Shown: one piece after another, positions 34,871 through 42,071 of the stretch | Position numbering within the stretch: position 1 is the stretch's first letter | Layout: each line of letters starts with the position of its first letter | IMG/VR virus record: IMGVR_UViG_3300023184_000159 | Coordinates: 1-55,903 of that record | DNA: 55,903 bases | Origin: a virus | Direction: 5' to 3' (one strand) | Position numbers and translations under genes: made by a program | Notes under the pieces: generated by a model | Told to the model about the DNA's origin: nothing | What the model saw: only the letters and a program-made list of their open reading frames with translations | Database searches by the model: none

Positions 34871-36118
34871 ATGTCATATATTTTAAATAAAACTAACGGT
34901 TCGATTATTGCAACAGTACAAGATGCAACAACAGACATCACAAGTGACTTAACTTTTGTAGGTAGAAACTATGCAGGTTATGGAGAAATTCAAAATGAAA
35001 ATTTTCTAAAGTTATTAGAAAATTTTTCTAATTCGTCTGCACCATTAAAACCTATTGAAGGACAACTTTGGTATGATTCAAATAGTAAACATATTAATGT
35101 TTATGATTCTACCAATTGGAAAAGTATTGCCACACTTGAAATAAATTCTACCAATCCTATTAATATAGTAGTTCCTACTACCGGTGACTTATGGTATAAT
35201 GTTTCAGAACAACAATTACATGTTTTTAATGGAACTTCGTATACATTAGTTGGTCCACCAATTGGTGCAGATTCAAATGCAGGGTGGAGAGGAGATTTTG
35301 AATCCACTGACGGTCAAAATAAAATTTATAATACCAAAGCAGTTATCAGTGGCGATGTTGTTGCAACTATATCAAATCAAGATTATACATTAAATGGTGG
35401 ATTATCTGGACAGTACACAATTAATCGTTCAGCCGGTGCCAGGTTACATAAAGGAATAAATTTAAATGGAGCAAATCCTTCTACAGGAAATTCTGAAGAG
35501 TCTGGCAATTATTTTTGGGGAACTGCTGCACATGCATTGAATGCAAACACTGCTACATATGCTTCGGGATTTTCAACCACAATTGATGCTACCAACAAAT
35601 ATAATCCTGTAGCCTTTATCAATACAGGTTCTTCTTTTACAAACGGAAGTGTTTCTATAGATTATTCATTCACGTATAATCCGTCAACTCATTTTGTTAA
35701 AGCAACAAGATTTGAAGGTGTTGCTACAAGTGCTTTTTATGCCGATCTAGCAGAAAGATATGAAGCAGATGCAATTTACGAACCTGGAACTGTTTTAGTT
35801 TTAGGTGGTGAAAAAGAAGTCACTATTTCAACATCTTATGGTGATACAAGGGTAGCGGGCATAGTAAGTACAAACCCGGCATATATGATGAATTCCGAGG
35901 CAGGATCTGACGAAACTCACCCTTATATTGCCTTAAAAGGCCGGGTTCCATGCCGAGTTGAAGGCGTTATTAACAGGGGAGACTTACTAGTAACAAGTAC
36001 ACACCCTGGATATGCTTCTGCGTGGTTAGGAGGTTCAGCCCCAGATGGAACAGTAATAGCAAAAGCCCTAGGAACTCAATCCGAGGGCTTTGGAATTATG
36101 GAAGTATTAGTAATTTAA
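34871..36118 (+). CDS. Fibre-like virion protein, paralogue with distinct C-terminal domain
   Basis: The 415-residue protein has the same N-terminal module (LTFVGRNYAGYG, NENFLKLLENFSNSSAP, GQLWYDSNSKHINVYDS, then a second GDLWYN). The C-terminal ~140 residues form a different domain (DLAERYEADAIYEPGTVLVL, then RVAGIVSTNPAYMMN, YIALKGRVPCRVEG and RGDLLVTSTHPGYA), a module common at the ends of phage and prophage fibre proteins. Its last 4 bases overlap the last codons of the convergent thymidylate synthase gene through a palindromic TTTAAA. It closes the plus-strand late block; I see no terminator there. Confidence 0.7.
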   Translation: MSYILNKTNGSIIATVQDATTDITSDLTFVGRNYAGYGEIQNENFLKLLENFSNSSAPLKPIEGQLWYDSNSKHINVYDSTNWKSIATLEINSTNPINIVVPTTGDLWYNVSEQQLHVFNGTSYTLVGPPIGADSNAGWRGDFESTDGQNKIYNTKAVISGDVVATISNQDYTLNGGLSGQYTINRSAGARLHKGINLNGANPSTGNSEESGNYFWGTAAHALNANTATYASGFSTTIDATNKYNPVAFINTGSSFTNGSVSIDYSFTYNPSTHFVKATRFEGVATSAFYADLAERYEADAIYEPGTVLVLGGEKEVTISTSYGDTRVAGIVSTNPAYMMNSEAGSDETHPYIALKGRVPCRVEGVINRGDLLVTSTHPGYASAWLGGSAPDGTVIAKALGTQSEGFGIMEVLVI

Positions 36119-36996
36119 ACTGCCATTGGTGCTTTAATGGTAGCATAACAAGTATAATCAACTAATTTAATATCTTGCATAGTAAATTTAGTTATATCGT
36201 TAATATCTTTATTAATTTCCAATGTAGGCAATGTTAACGGTACTCTACTTAATTGTTCTCTTACTTGCTCTAAGTGATTGTCATAGATATGTGCATCACC
36301 GAATGAAATAATTAATTCTCCTACTGATAGTTCACATACCTGTGCAATCATATGAGTGAATAATGCGTAACTTGCTATGTTAAACGGCACTCCAAGAAAC
36401 ATATCTGCACTACGCTGATACATATGGCAACTTAATTTATCGCTGCTACTTACATAAAATTGTGCCATCATGTGGCAAGGAGGTAATGCCATTAGATCAA
36501 GTTCACCAGGATTCCAAGCACTAATAATATGTCTACGTCCATATGGATCTTTCTTAATACCATTAATTAATAGTTGAAGTTGATCAATATGTTTAACTGC
36601 CATACGGTTAGCACCAAACACTGGAGCACGCCATGTACGCCATTGTACTCCATACACTCTACCAAGATCACCTTTGAATCTAGCTTTTGGCCGCCAGTAT
36701 GATGCATTGGCATTTTCAGACCAAATAGTATTTTCTGTACTGTTACGACTACCGTGAAGTATTTCTTTTAAACGATTTTCATCACCACTACCTTCAATAA
36801 ACCATAGTAGTTCGCTAACAACAGATTTCCAAGCTAAACGTTTTGTGGTAATAGCTGGAAATCCTTCTTGCAGATCAAACTTTAACTGTAGTCCAAACTT
36901 ACTGATAGTACCTACGCCTGTTCTATCGGGTCGATGCTCTCCAGTATTTAAAATATCTGAAAGAGCATCGCGATAGGTGTGTTCAGAATCTGACAT
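36115..36996 (-). CDS. td: Thymidylate synthase (ThyA type)
   Basis: The 293-residue enzyme makes dTMP from dUMP using methylene-tetrahydrofolate. Visible motifs are RPDRTGVGT near the N-terminus (phosphate-binding Arg), WFIEGS, the active-site loop LPPCHMM with catalytic C174, YQRSADMFLGVPFNIASYA (substrate recognition), and FGDAHIYDNH. Length is near T4 td (286). No intron interrupts it, unlike T4 td. It is the last gene of the minus-strand cluster that includes the VWA protein, and its ATG shares a base with the stop of the preceding gene. A phage copy raises the dTTP supply for replication. Confidence 0.96.
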   Translation of the reverse strand: MSDSEHTYRDALSDILNTGEHRPDRTGVGTISKFGLQLKFDLQEGFPAITTKRLAWKSVVSELLWFIEGSGDENRLKEILHGSRNSTENTIWSENANASYWRPKARFKGDLGRVYGVQWRTWRAPVFGANRMAVKHIDQLQLLINGIKKDPYGRRHIISAWNPGELDLMALPPCHMMAQFYVSSSDKLSCHMYQRSADMFLGVPFNIASYALFTHMIAQVCELSVGELIISFGDAHIYDNHLEQVREQLSRVPLTLPTLEINKDINDITKFTMQDIKLVDYTCYATIKAPMAV

Positions 36997-37640
36997 TAAG
37001 CCGCGACAGTTTTCTTGGCTTTAGACTCTTTAGCCTTTGGTGGATCAATAGCGTCTGCCATTCTACGGAAATTAGCAGCATCCTTGGCTAACTTATCAGC
37101 CTTAGAACGATATTGTTTTGCAATTAGTACTGGATCAGAAATTTCTTCAGTGGATTCAACCACTACAGATTTTTTAGTCTCCGGCACCACAACGTCCGAA
37201 ATAACAATTTCTTCTTTAACAGAAGTTTTAATTTCTTCTTTAGGAGTACCATCTGTTACTGCTAGTTCTTCTAATGTAACTCCCTTTTGTTCTGCAATTA
37301 TTCTATTAAGTTCATCCAATGGTGTAGTTGATTGACTATTTGCAGTCATTAATACAAGATTGGTAGGAACTTTTTTAAGGTGTCCATTGGCATGCAAATA
37401 TTGTAGCATGACAGTACCATCAGGGAATCGACGTACAGCAAGAACATCTGCAAGTTCGTTAGCTTGCTGTCCGGCATCACTGTCAATTAGACTCATTAAT
37501 GAGTCATGATAGGCGTCGGTGAGACCATTGGTTCCTACGACTAATGCACTATTAGCATCACCAGGAATTGTTCTATAGACCACTGCTATACGAGCAGAAT
37601 TATTTTTCATCTTACCTACATGTTTGGTAAATTTAGCCAT
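36996..37640 (-). CDS. Conserved T4-like phage protein with acidic/basic tail
   Basis: The 214-residue protein resembles a conserved cyanomyovirus hypothetical. The N-terminal ~110 residues form a compact domain (MAKFTKHVGKMKNNSARIAV, then DSLMSLIDSDAGQQANELADVL, and RRFPDGTVMLQYLHANGHL). The middle is Glu/Lys/Val-rich, and the C-terminus has a Lys/Ala-rich helix with KAKESKAKKT. I do not know its function. The conserved domain looks like a small nucleic-acid or protein-binding fold, but this is a guess. A clear ribosome site (AAGGAG) precedes the ATG, and the stop overlaps the thymidylate synthase start. Confidence 0.62.
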   Translation of the reverse strand: MAKFTKHVGKMKNNSARIAVVYRTIPGDANSALVVGTNGLTDAYHDSLMSLIDSDAGQQANELADVLAVRRFPDGTVMLQYLHANGHLKKVPTNLVLMTANSQSTTPLDELNRIIAEQKGVTLEELAVTDGTPKEEIKTSVKEEIVISDVVVPETKKSVVVESTEEISDPVLIAKQYRSKADKLAKDAANFRRMADAIDPPKAKESKAKKTVAA

Positions 37641-37655
37641 GCTACTCTCCTTGTA

Positions 37656-37883
37656 TTATTCTGCGGCTGCAGGCTTTTCTTCAGTTTGTGGTGGTGCTAC
37701 TGCATTTAAAAATGCATTTAGCTTGTCATAAGTTGAACCGACTGCAGAAATTTCATTAGCAGCAAATACTCCACGGCGTACGGCAACATCTACAATTGAC
37801 CGTAGATTTGTTAGGTCTGTAATTGTAAGCTCGGGTGTTTGTGGTGCTGCTGCCTCAGCTCCTTGTGTTTGATTTTCTTCCAT
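37656..37883 (-). CDS. Conserved small phage protein
   Basis: The 75-residue protein has Ala/Glu/Gln/Pro-rich ends and a conserved helical core (LTITDLTNLRSIVDVAVRRG, then VGSTYDKLNAFLNAV). I recognise this core as a small protein recurring in marine T4-like phages, of unknown function. It has a clear ribosome site (AAGGA, 8 bases before the ATG). It lies between two other small conserved genes in one operon that ends with thymidylate synthase. Confidence 0.6.
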   Translation of the reverse strand: MEENQTQGAEAAAPQTPELTITDLTNLRSIVDVAVRRGVFAANEISAVGSTYDKLNAFLNAVAPPQTEEKPAAAE

Positions 37884-37894
37884 TTTAAATATCC

Positions 37895-38176
37895 TTATTT
37901 TTTATGTAAATGTTGGCATCCTATTGCCAGCATGGTTAGCTCTTTTGGATCTTCCATTCCTATTTCTGTAAAAGCAACGATTTTCCTATCATGATCTAAA
38001 CCATATCCGTCTTTGATAGCATATCTGCCATCTAAGTTATATTCAATCCAATGCTCGATGTCCTTAACACTGAATCGATGCTCTATCGAAAGTTTAGTAA
38101 AATGCTCTGGAATAAAGGATAGTTTCCTTAGTCCTAATACTGACAAAGCATTTACGTTTCCTCTATTTAGAGACAT
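37895..38176 (-). CDS. Conserved small phage protein
   Basis: The 93-residue protein is not assigned to a named family. It has a basic N-terminal half (ALSVLGLRKLSFIPEHFTKL), a central acidic helix (VKDIEHWIEYNL) and a C-terminus ending MLAIGCQHLHKK with one Cys and several His. It may be one of the small conserved genes of cyanomyovirus-like phages. A TATAAATA element on the minus strand lies 13-20 bases upstream, at the end of the VWA gene, so it may be transcribed late as well as by readthrough. Confidence 0.5.
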   Translation of the reverse strand: MSLNRGNVNALSVLGLRKLSFIPEHFTKLSIEHRFSVKDIEHWIEYNLDGRYAIKDGYGLDHDRKIVAFTEIGMEDPKELTMLAIGCQHLHKK

Positions 38177-38188
38177 TATATACCTACT

Positions 38189-39442
38189 TTATTTATAATA
38201 AGCAGTCTGGCCGAAGGGTGCAATTATGGTATCGTTGCCGTGAATAACAAACAAACTTTCGCAATAATCCTCATCTCCCCAGCTACCGCACGGATATCCA
38301 TCTGTAAACATAATAAAACGTTTTGGATTAATATCTTCACGTTTCATAAATTCATAGTTTGCATCAAAGTCTGTACCACCACCACCTTTAACCTCGTAAC
38401 TCATAATATCATCTGCATTGTCTCCAGAAAAACGAGCATAGTTATATACCTCGGTGTCAAAGCACCACAGATCCAATTTAAAGTCTCTGTACTCATCCAT
38501 GATACCTTTAACTTCACTAATGAAGTCTTTGGCCATTACATCAGAAATACTTCCGCTCATATCAATTGCTACAGATACATCAATAGTTTCTTCATTCATC
38601 ATTCCGGGCAGGATAGCACCGCAATGTTGGCTCTTACGATTTGGTCGAGCAAAGCTAAAATTGCTTTTGAAGATACTTTGGATATTCATACGCAGGAGTT
38701 GACGCCAATCCATTTTAGGCTCAGTAAAGTCACTGATCATACGACGTATACCTGCAGGTACTCGTCCAGCACCTGCAGATTGAGCAGCAGCCATTACAGC
38801 TTCTTTGATCTCGTCACGGATCTGTTTCTTTTCTTCAGCGGTTAATTTTGGACGACCTTTACCTTTGCCTTTGTTATCACCCTCTTCGCCTTCTCCGTCC
38901 TCACCATCTAAATGGTCGTCAAGCAATTCGCCAAGTGAACTGACATCAATTTTTTCTGCTTTCTCGTAGAGTTCGGAATAGATTTCTTCATAGCTCTTAC
39001 CACGATATTTGTCGTCTTGGAAGATTTTAATGAAGCTTGGCACTACACCGATACGTTCATCTTTTAGAATTTGATTAGCGGCATAGTCTGCGGCAATATT
39101 TGATAGTGTAGGATCTCGTCCGTCACGACGTCCCATGTGATCAAACACATTATGTAGAACTTCGTGTGCAAAGCCAAACTCTGCTTCTTTAGGATTTAGT
39201 TTATGAACAAAGCCATTATTGTAATAGAAGGTGCGTCCGTCTGTAGCCAATGTATTACACCACTCGCTAGCATCAACCATTTTCATACGTGTAGCAAGAT
39301 TGCCAAAGAACGGATGCTTCAATAGCAAGCCAACACGGGCTGTAATAAGTTTCTCAAGAATTTTATTTTTTTCAGACGGAGTAAACTCTTTATCTGCCCA
39401 GTCTTGCTTTTTAGTTTTTTCGGCCTTCATTACTTTAGACAT
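38189..39442 (-). CDS. VWA-domain protein with HExxH metallopeptidase-like region
   Basis: The 417-residue protein has two halves. The N-terminal half holds FAHEVLHNVFDHMG (H93, E94, H97), an HExxH zinc motif of the DUF2201/metallopeptidase-like type. An acidic Gly/Glu/Asp tract (about 170-185) and a Lys/Glu helix follow. The C-terminal half is a von Willebrand A domain with the MIDAS motif DMSGS (about residue 292) and a conserved FTDGYPCG. Such proteins are the partners of MoxR-type AAA+ ATPases, and the ATPase gene is immediately upstream in transcription. Together they may remodel a target protein, with possible proteolysis. A ribosome site (AAGGA) and a TATAAT box (39471-39476) precede it. 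Confidence 0.82.
   Translation of the reverse strand: MSKVMKAEKTKKQDWADKEFTPSEKNKILEKLITARVGLLLKHPFFGNLATRMKMVDASEWCNTLATDGRTFYYNNGFVHKLNPKEAEFGFAHEVLHNVFDHMGRRDGRDPTLSNIAADYAANQILKDERIGVVPSFIKIFQDDKYRGKSYEEIYSELYEKAEKIDVSSLGELLDDHLDGEDGEGEEGDNKGKGKGRPKLTAEEKKQIRDEIKEAVMAAAQSAGAGRVPAGIRRMISDFTEPKMDWRQLLRMNIQSIFKSNFSFARPNRKSQHCGAILPGMMNEETIDVSVAIDMSGSISDVMAKDFISEVKGIMDEYRDFKLDLWCFDTEVYNYARFSGDNADDIMSYEVKGGGGTDFDANYEFMKREDINPKRFIMFTDGYPCGSWGDEDYCESLFVIHGNDTIIAPFGQTAYYK
38190..38197 (-). promoter_or_regulatory. Possible late promoter TATAAATA
   Basis: The minus strand reads TATAAATA here, overlapping the end of the VWA gene and 14 bases before the ATG of the small gene ending at 37895. The match to the late box is exact, but the bases after it (AAGTAGG) are not the CTATT of T4. 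It would allow late expression of the small genes and thymidylate synthase. Confidence 0.35.
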
Positions 39443-39501
39443 AGCGTATCCTTTTAGTGTTTAAGCATATATTATACATTAAATTTATCAAAAGAGCAAG
39501 T

Positions 39502-39526
39502 AAAAAAAGCCCTTGCGGGCTTTTTT
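39502..39526 (-). terminator. Intrinsic terminator after the MoxR-type ATPase gene
   Basis: GCCC (39509-39512) pairs with GGGC (39517-39520) around a TTGC loop. The stem is extended by A/T pairing and is followed on the minus strand by a run of seven T. The hairpin includes the TAA stop of the ATPase gene. Because the A- and T-runs are symmetrical it could act in both directions. It separates the ATPase transcript from the VWA gene. Confidence 0.8.
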
Positions 39527-40607
39527 AGCTCTCCATTGCAACCAAAATGTACTTACCGTACTTGTCATGGAAGCGATCAAAGTTCTTCAACTTACTAGCA
39601 TCAAACGGAAGATTGTAGCTAGTCAACGCAACCTTAGCAGCCATAACAGTTAGCTCAGTTGGAAAGTTATCCATAATAAACAAGAAGAAACGATCTGCCT
39701 GTGCATCCCAATCTTTAGCCTTCTTATTAAAAGAATCTTGTAGTTCATAGCAAAGGCTAATGCTCAAAGAGTACATTGCTGAGATTTCTTTGATATTGCA
39801 CTTCTCTACTTTACCAGACAGGATGTCAGTTGGGTTAGGCATCTGTTTAGCAACACGACGGTGTGCCATAAACTTAACAGCAAGTCCTTCACCAATTGCA
39901 CCAGCAACCAAATCGGTTAATGTACGCTCGTCCAAATCGTCATCTTTAAGCAAATCGCTAACAAAGGACCAAGAACGTGGAGTTGCAAAGGCACGGCTTG
40001 AAGATTTTGGATCAAAATCGTACAAATCTTGTTTGGCAAAACCAATGTAACCAACAACTTGCTCATGCACCTTGTTGTTAACAGCCCACTCTTGCCAGTC
40101 TTCAAAGTCAGATTTCAATTCAATGTGAACAAAACGGTTAGCTAACGGAGCAGGCATACGATAAGTAACACCTTTGTCAGTTTCACGGTTACCTGCGGCA
40201 ACAATGCTAACACCTTTTGGCAGTTGATAAGTACCAACACGACGGTTAAGTACTAATTGGAAAGCCGCTGCCTGTGTAGCAGGAGCCGCAGAGTTTAACT
40301 CATCCAAGAATAGGATAGCAGTCGATTCTGGATCAGTGGGTAATTCCGAAGGAGGAGCCCATGTCATAGTGTTTTCGTTACTATTGTAATATGGAATACC
40401 TTTAATATCAGTAGGTTCCCAGAGGCTTAAACGGACATCGATAACTTCACGTCCTTGTTCGTCGCCAATTTGTTTAACGATATCGGATTTGCCAATACCC
40501 GGAGGGCCCCACATGAACACAGGACGCTGGATCTTCACACATTTACGGATACTACGCTTTGCCTCGTTAGGAGTAACGGTGCGATTTGCGCTCATTGCTT
40601 CTGCCAT
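39525..40607 (-). CDS. MoxR-type AAA+ ATPase
   Basis: The 360-residue protein has a Walker A GPPGIGKS (residues 34-41), an insert WEPTDIKGIPYY typical of MoxR/AAA_5 ATPases, a Walker B ILFLDELN (98-105), a sensor-1 region IVAAGNRE and an arginine-finger-like LANRFVHIEL. The C-terminal ~130 residues are helical. MoxR ATPases work with VWA-domain partners to remodel or activate proteins; the VWA/peptidase gene follows directly. It is driven by a fully consensus sigma-70-type promoter (40669-40697), has a 5' hairpin leader and ends in an intrinsic terminator, so it is a well-defined early unit. The target is unknown. Confidence 0.88.
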   Translation of the reverse strand: MAEAMSANRTVTPNEAKRSIRKCVKIQRPVFMWGPPGIGKSDIVKQIGDEQGREVIDVRLSLWEPTDIKGIPYYNSNENTMTWAPPSELPTDPESTAILFLDELNSAAPATQAAAFQLVLNRRVGTYQLPKGVSIVAAGNRETDKGVTYRMPAPLANRFVHIELKSDFEDWQEWAVNNKVHEQVVGYIGFAKQDLYDFDPKSSSRAFATPRSWSFVSDLLKDDDLDERTLTDLVAGAIGEGLAVKFMAHRRVAKQMPNPTDILSGKVEKCNIKEISAMYSLSISLCYELQDSFNKKAKDWDAQADRFFLFIMDNFPTELTVMAAKVALTSYNLPFDASKLKNFDRFHDKYGKYILVAMES

Positions 40608-40636
40608 AGTGTTATCTTTCTAAAAAAGTTAAATTA

Positions 40637-40664
40637 GTATTGCGGCGATTATTTGCTGCAATAC
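40637..40664 (-). promoter_or_regulatory. 5'-end hairpin in the MoxR gene leader
   Basis: GTATTGC (40637-40643) and GCAATAC (40658-40664) form a perfect 7-bp stem with a 14-base loop. It lies 5 bases downstream of the -10 of the consensus promoter, so it would fold at or very near the 5' end of the transcript. Such 5' hairpins can protect mRNA from decay. Confidence 0.5.
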
Positions 40665-40668
40665 GTTA

Positions 40669-40697
40669 ATTATACATACATTTACTCACTTTGTCAA
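40669..40697 (-). promoter_or_regulatory. Perfect sigma-70-type promoter
   Basis: On the minus strand TTGACA (40692-40697) and TATAAT (40669-40674) are separated by exactly 17 bases. The -35 overlaps the stop codon of the upstream gene (40694-40696). It points at the MoxR ATPase gene, 62 bases before its ATG. Confidence 0.85.
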
Positions 40698-41074
40698 GTG
40701 ATTTCTGCATATCGTTTCTGTGCTCTTTGTAGTTTTTGGATATTTCCAGAAAATAAAATAAGCTGAATTGCCATTTTTTCTCCAAAAAGATAAATTTCTT
40801 TATGGGTTAAGTAAAACGGACAGTCAACATTGTTGTCAATCCACAATAATAACGAATTAGTTAAGAACATCGGCTCTTCAAATGCTACCCTGTGATGTTT
40901 GATTTCGGCATTACAGAAACTTTCAAATCCTTTTTCAGTTAATCCAAGTCCACCTTTTTTCTTAAGTCTTGGATTACTCCACAATACCTGACGTAGTGTA
41001 TCAATAGATTTATCGTCGGTGGCTAGCCCTAATTGTTCGGCCACCAGTTTAGTGATTTTAAGTTTTTGGTTCAT
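40694..41074 (-). CDS. Conserved T4-like phage protein of unknown function
   Basis: I choose the ATG at 41074 (MNQKLKITKLVAE, 126 residues); an in-frame GTG 15 bases upstream is possible. The ATG has GGTGAG as a ribosome site. The protein resembles a conserved cyanomyovirus hypothetical. Recognisable parts are GLATDDKSIDTLRQVLWSNP, KKKGGLGLTEKGFESFCN and WIDNNVDCPFYLTHKEIYLF, followed by GEKMAIQLILFSGN. The fold looks like mixed helix and strand with a winged-helix-like centre, which would suit DNA binding, but that is inference. It overlaps the preceding gene by 17 bases. Confidence 0.65.
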   Translation of the reverse strand: MNQKLKITKLVAEQLGLATDDKSIDTLRQVLWSNPRLKKKGGLGLTEKGFESFCNAEIKHHRVAFEEPMFLTNSLLLWIDNNVDCPFYLTHKEIYLFGEKMAIQLILFSGNIQKLQRAQKRYAEIT

Positions 41075-41357
41075 CGGTGATTTTCTCACCAGAAGTTAGT
41101 TTATAAACGGAAAACTCTGTTGTGTTAAACATTTTGTTTAATTTTTCCGCTAAATTAAAAGCATGACCACTATTTGCAAAAGATACTTTCTTATATTTTG
41201 GTCCTACTTCTTGTGCAACCACACTACTGGTCTTTAAATTAATAGGTTTATCTTGATAAAATACAGACCAAACAGCGTCAGACTCTAAAACTTGATCTGT
41301 TTTATACGATTTTTTATTTGTTATCTCTAATAAGACTTTCGGTTTAGGTCTACTCAT
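41058..41357 (-). CDS. Conserved T4-like phage protein of unknown function
   Basis: The 99-residue protein has a basic start (MSRPKPKVLLEITNKKSYK), a core LESDAVWSVFYQDKPINLK, and a terminal helix HAFNLAEKLNKMFNT after GPKYKKVSFANSG. It resembles a conserved small protein of cyanomyoviruses found beside RNase H. Function is unknown. Its ribosome site (GGAG) is inside a 6-bp hairpin (41361-41381), which may restrain translation. It is the first of a short overlapping pair with the gene ending at 40694. Confidence 0.63.
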   Translation of the reverse strand: MSRPKPKVLLEITNKKSYKTDQVLESDAVWSVFYQDKPINLKTSSVVAQEVGPKYKKVSFANSGHAFNLAEKLNKMFNTTEFSVYKLTSGEKITDEPKT

Positions 41358-41360
41358 TAC

Positions 41361-41381
41361 ATACGCTCCAAATGTGCGTAT
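41361..41381 (-). promoter_or_regulatory. Hairpin sequestering a ribosome binding site
   Basis: ATACGC (41361-41366) pairs with GCGTAT (41376-41381) around a 9-base loop. In the minus-strand transcript the Shine-Dalgarno bases GGAG straddle the loop and stem, and the ATG follows 3 bases after the hairpin. The gene downstream would need the hairpin opened to be translated well. Confidence 0.5.
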
Positions 41382-41397
41382 ATATTTACCTGTTTTT

Positions 41398-41604
41398 CTA
41401 AAATCTACCGCCGTCCATTTTAACTTGTATTGTAGGAATATCCGGTGAAGACTGTCCTGCTAATCGTGTCATTACTGCTGCTAGACTATTTTGCAAGTCT
41501 GTAGCTTCTTTTATACTTAACGTTACCACTTTTTGATTAGTTTTTATGGCAATTTTAGTCTTATCTAAGAAGTCTTCAATAGGTAATGTGTTTAATTGCT
41601 TCAT
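41398..41604 (-). CDS. Conserved small phage protein
   Basis: The 68-residue protein has a core KTNQKVVTLSIKEATDLQNS followed by LAAVMTRLAGQ and ends IQVKMDGGRF. I recognise this pattern as a small protein conserved in cyanomyoviruses; the closing MDGG(R/T)F is characteristic. It is probably a helical, dimer-forming accessory protein, but its function is not known. Its ATG overlaps the stop of the previous gene by 4 bases (ATGA type), so it is coupled to it. Confidence 0.6.
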   Translation of the reverse strand: MKQLNTLPIEDFLDKTKIAIKTNQKVVTLSIKEATDLQNSLAAVMTRLAGQSSPDIPTIQVKMDGGRF

Positions 41605-42071
41605 ATCTTATTTAAACTATTTAATACAACCTTCATTTCTTGTGAAGTTTTAAACGGTCCATGATATGGATTCCGTTCAAGTGTAATTAATTTTGGACAA
41701 TAGCTTCGTAGCCAACCTTTCTGAAATTGTATGACATAGTAGCCAGCACAATATCTACTCTTACTTTTTAAGTTTTTTGTATATAGAGGTAATTTAGATT
41801 GTACATTATATACAGGATTATATGGTTTGGTTCGACAAGGATAGTTATAAATTGTATGGGTAAGTGGTTCTATTTCAAACTTGTTAGTTTTTTTATCAAC
41901 AGTTGCTAGTTGATCAACAATTTCTTTGAAACTTTTAATTTCTACCATTTTACCTTTACGTAAGAATATGTATCCTTTTTTATTTTTAGCAATAGATCCA
42001 ATCTTCTTACCATTGCCTTCGATAATCCATTCTTTATTTGGGATCAATACTTTTGAAATTACTGCATTCAT
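41601..42071 (-). CDS. Conserved T4-like phage protein of unknown function
   Basis: The 156-residue protein resembles a conserved cyanomyovirus hypothetical. Its centre has YNYPCRTKPYNPVYNVQSKL and YCAGYYVIQFQKGW, followed by RSYCPKLITLERNPYHGPF. Three Cys and many Tyr/Pro are regularly placed, suggesting a compact beta fold, possibly metal-stabilised. The N-terminal ~70 residues are basic beta strands (GNGKKIGSIAKNKKGYIFLR). The position next to RNase H and the conserved neighbours suggest a DNA-metabolism accessory role, which is inferred. It overlaps the RNase H gene by 4 bases. Confidence 0.6.
   Translation of the reverse strand: MNAVISKVLIPNKEWIIEGNGKKIGSIAKNKKGYIFLRKGKMVEIKSFKEIVDQLATVDKKTNKFEIEPLTHTIYNYPCRTKPYNPVYNVQSKLPLYTKNLKSKSRYCAGYYVIQFQKGWLRSYCPKLITLERNPYHGPFKTSQEMKVVLNSLNKI

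Noticed and set aside
36119-36130. A bidirectional terminator between the convergent fibre and thymidylate synthase genes
   Set aside because: The genes overlap by 4 bases and there is no GC stem with a T-run near the junction.
38240-38845. A 201-codon plus-strand frame opposite the VWA gene
   Set aside because: It is antisense to a strongly supported gene with VWA and HExxH motifs, its composition shows no domain, and it has no ribosome site.
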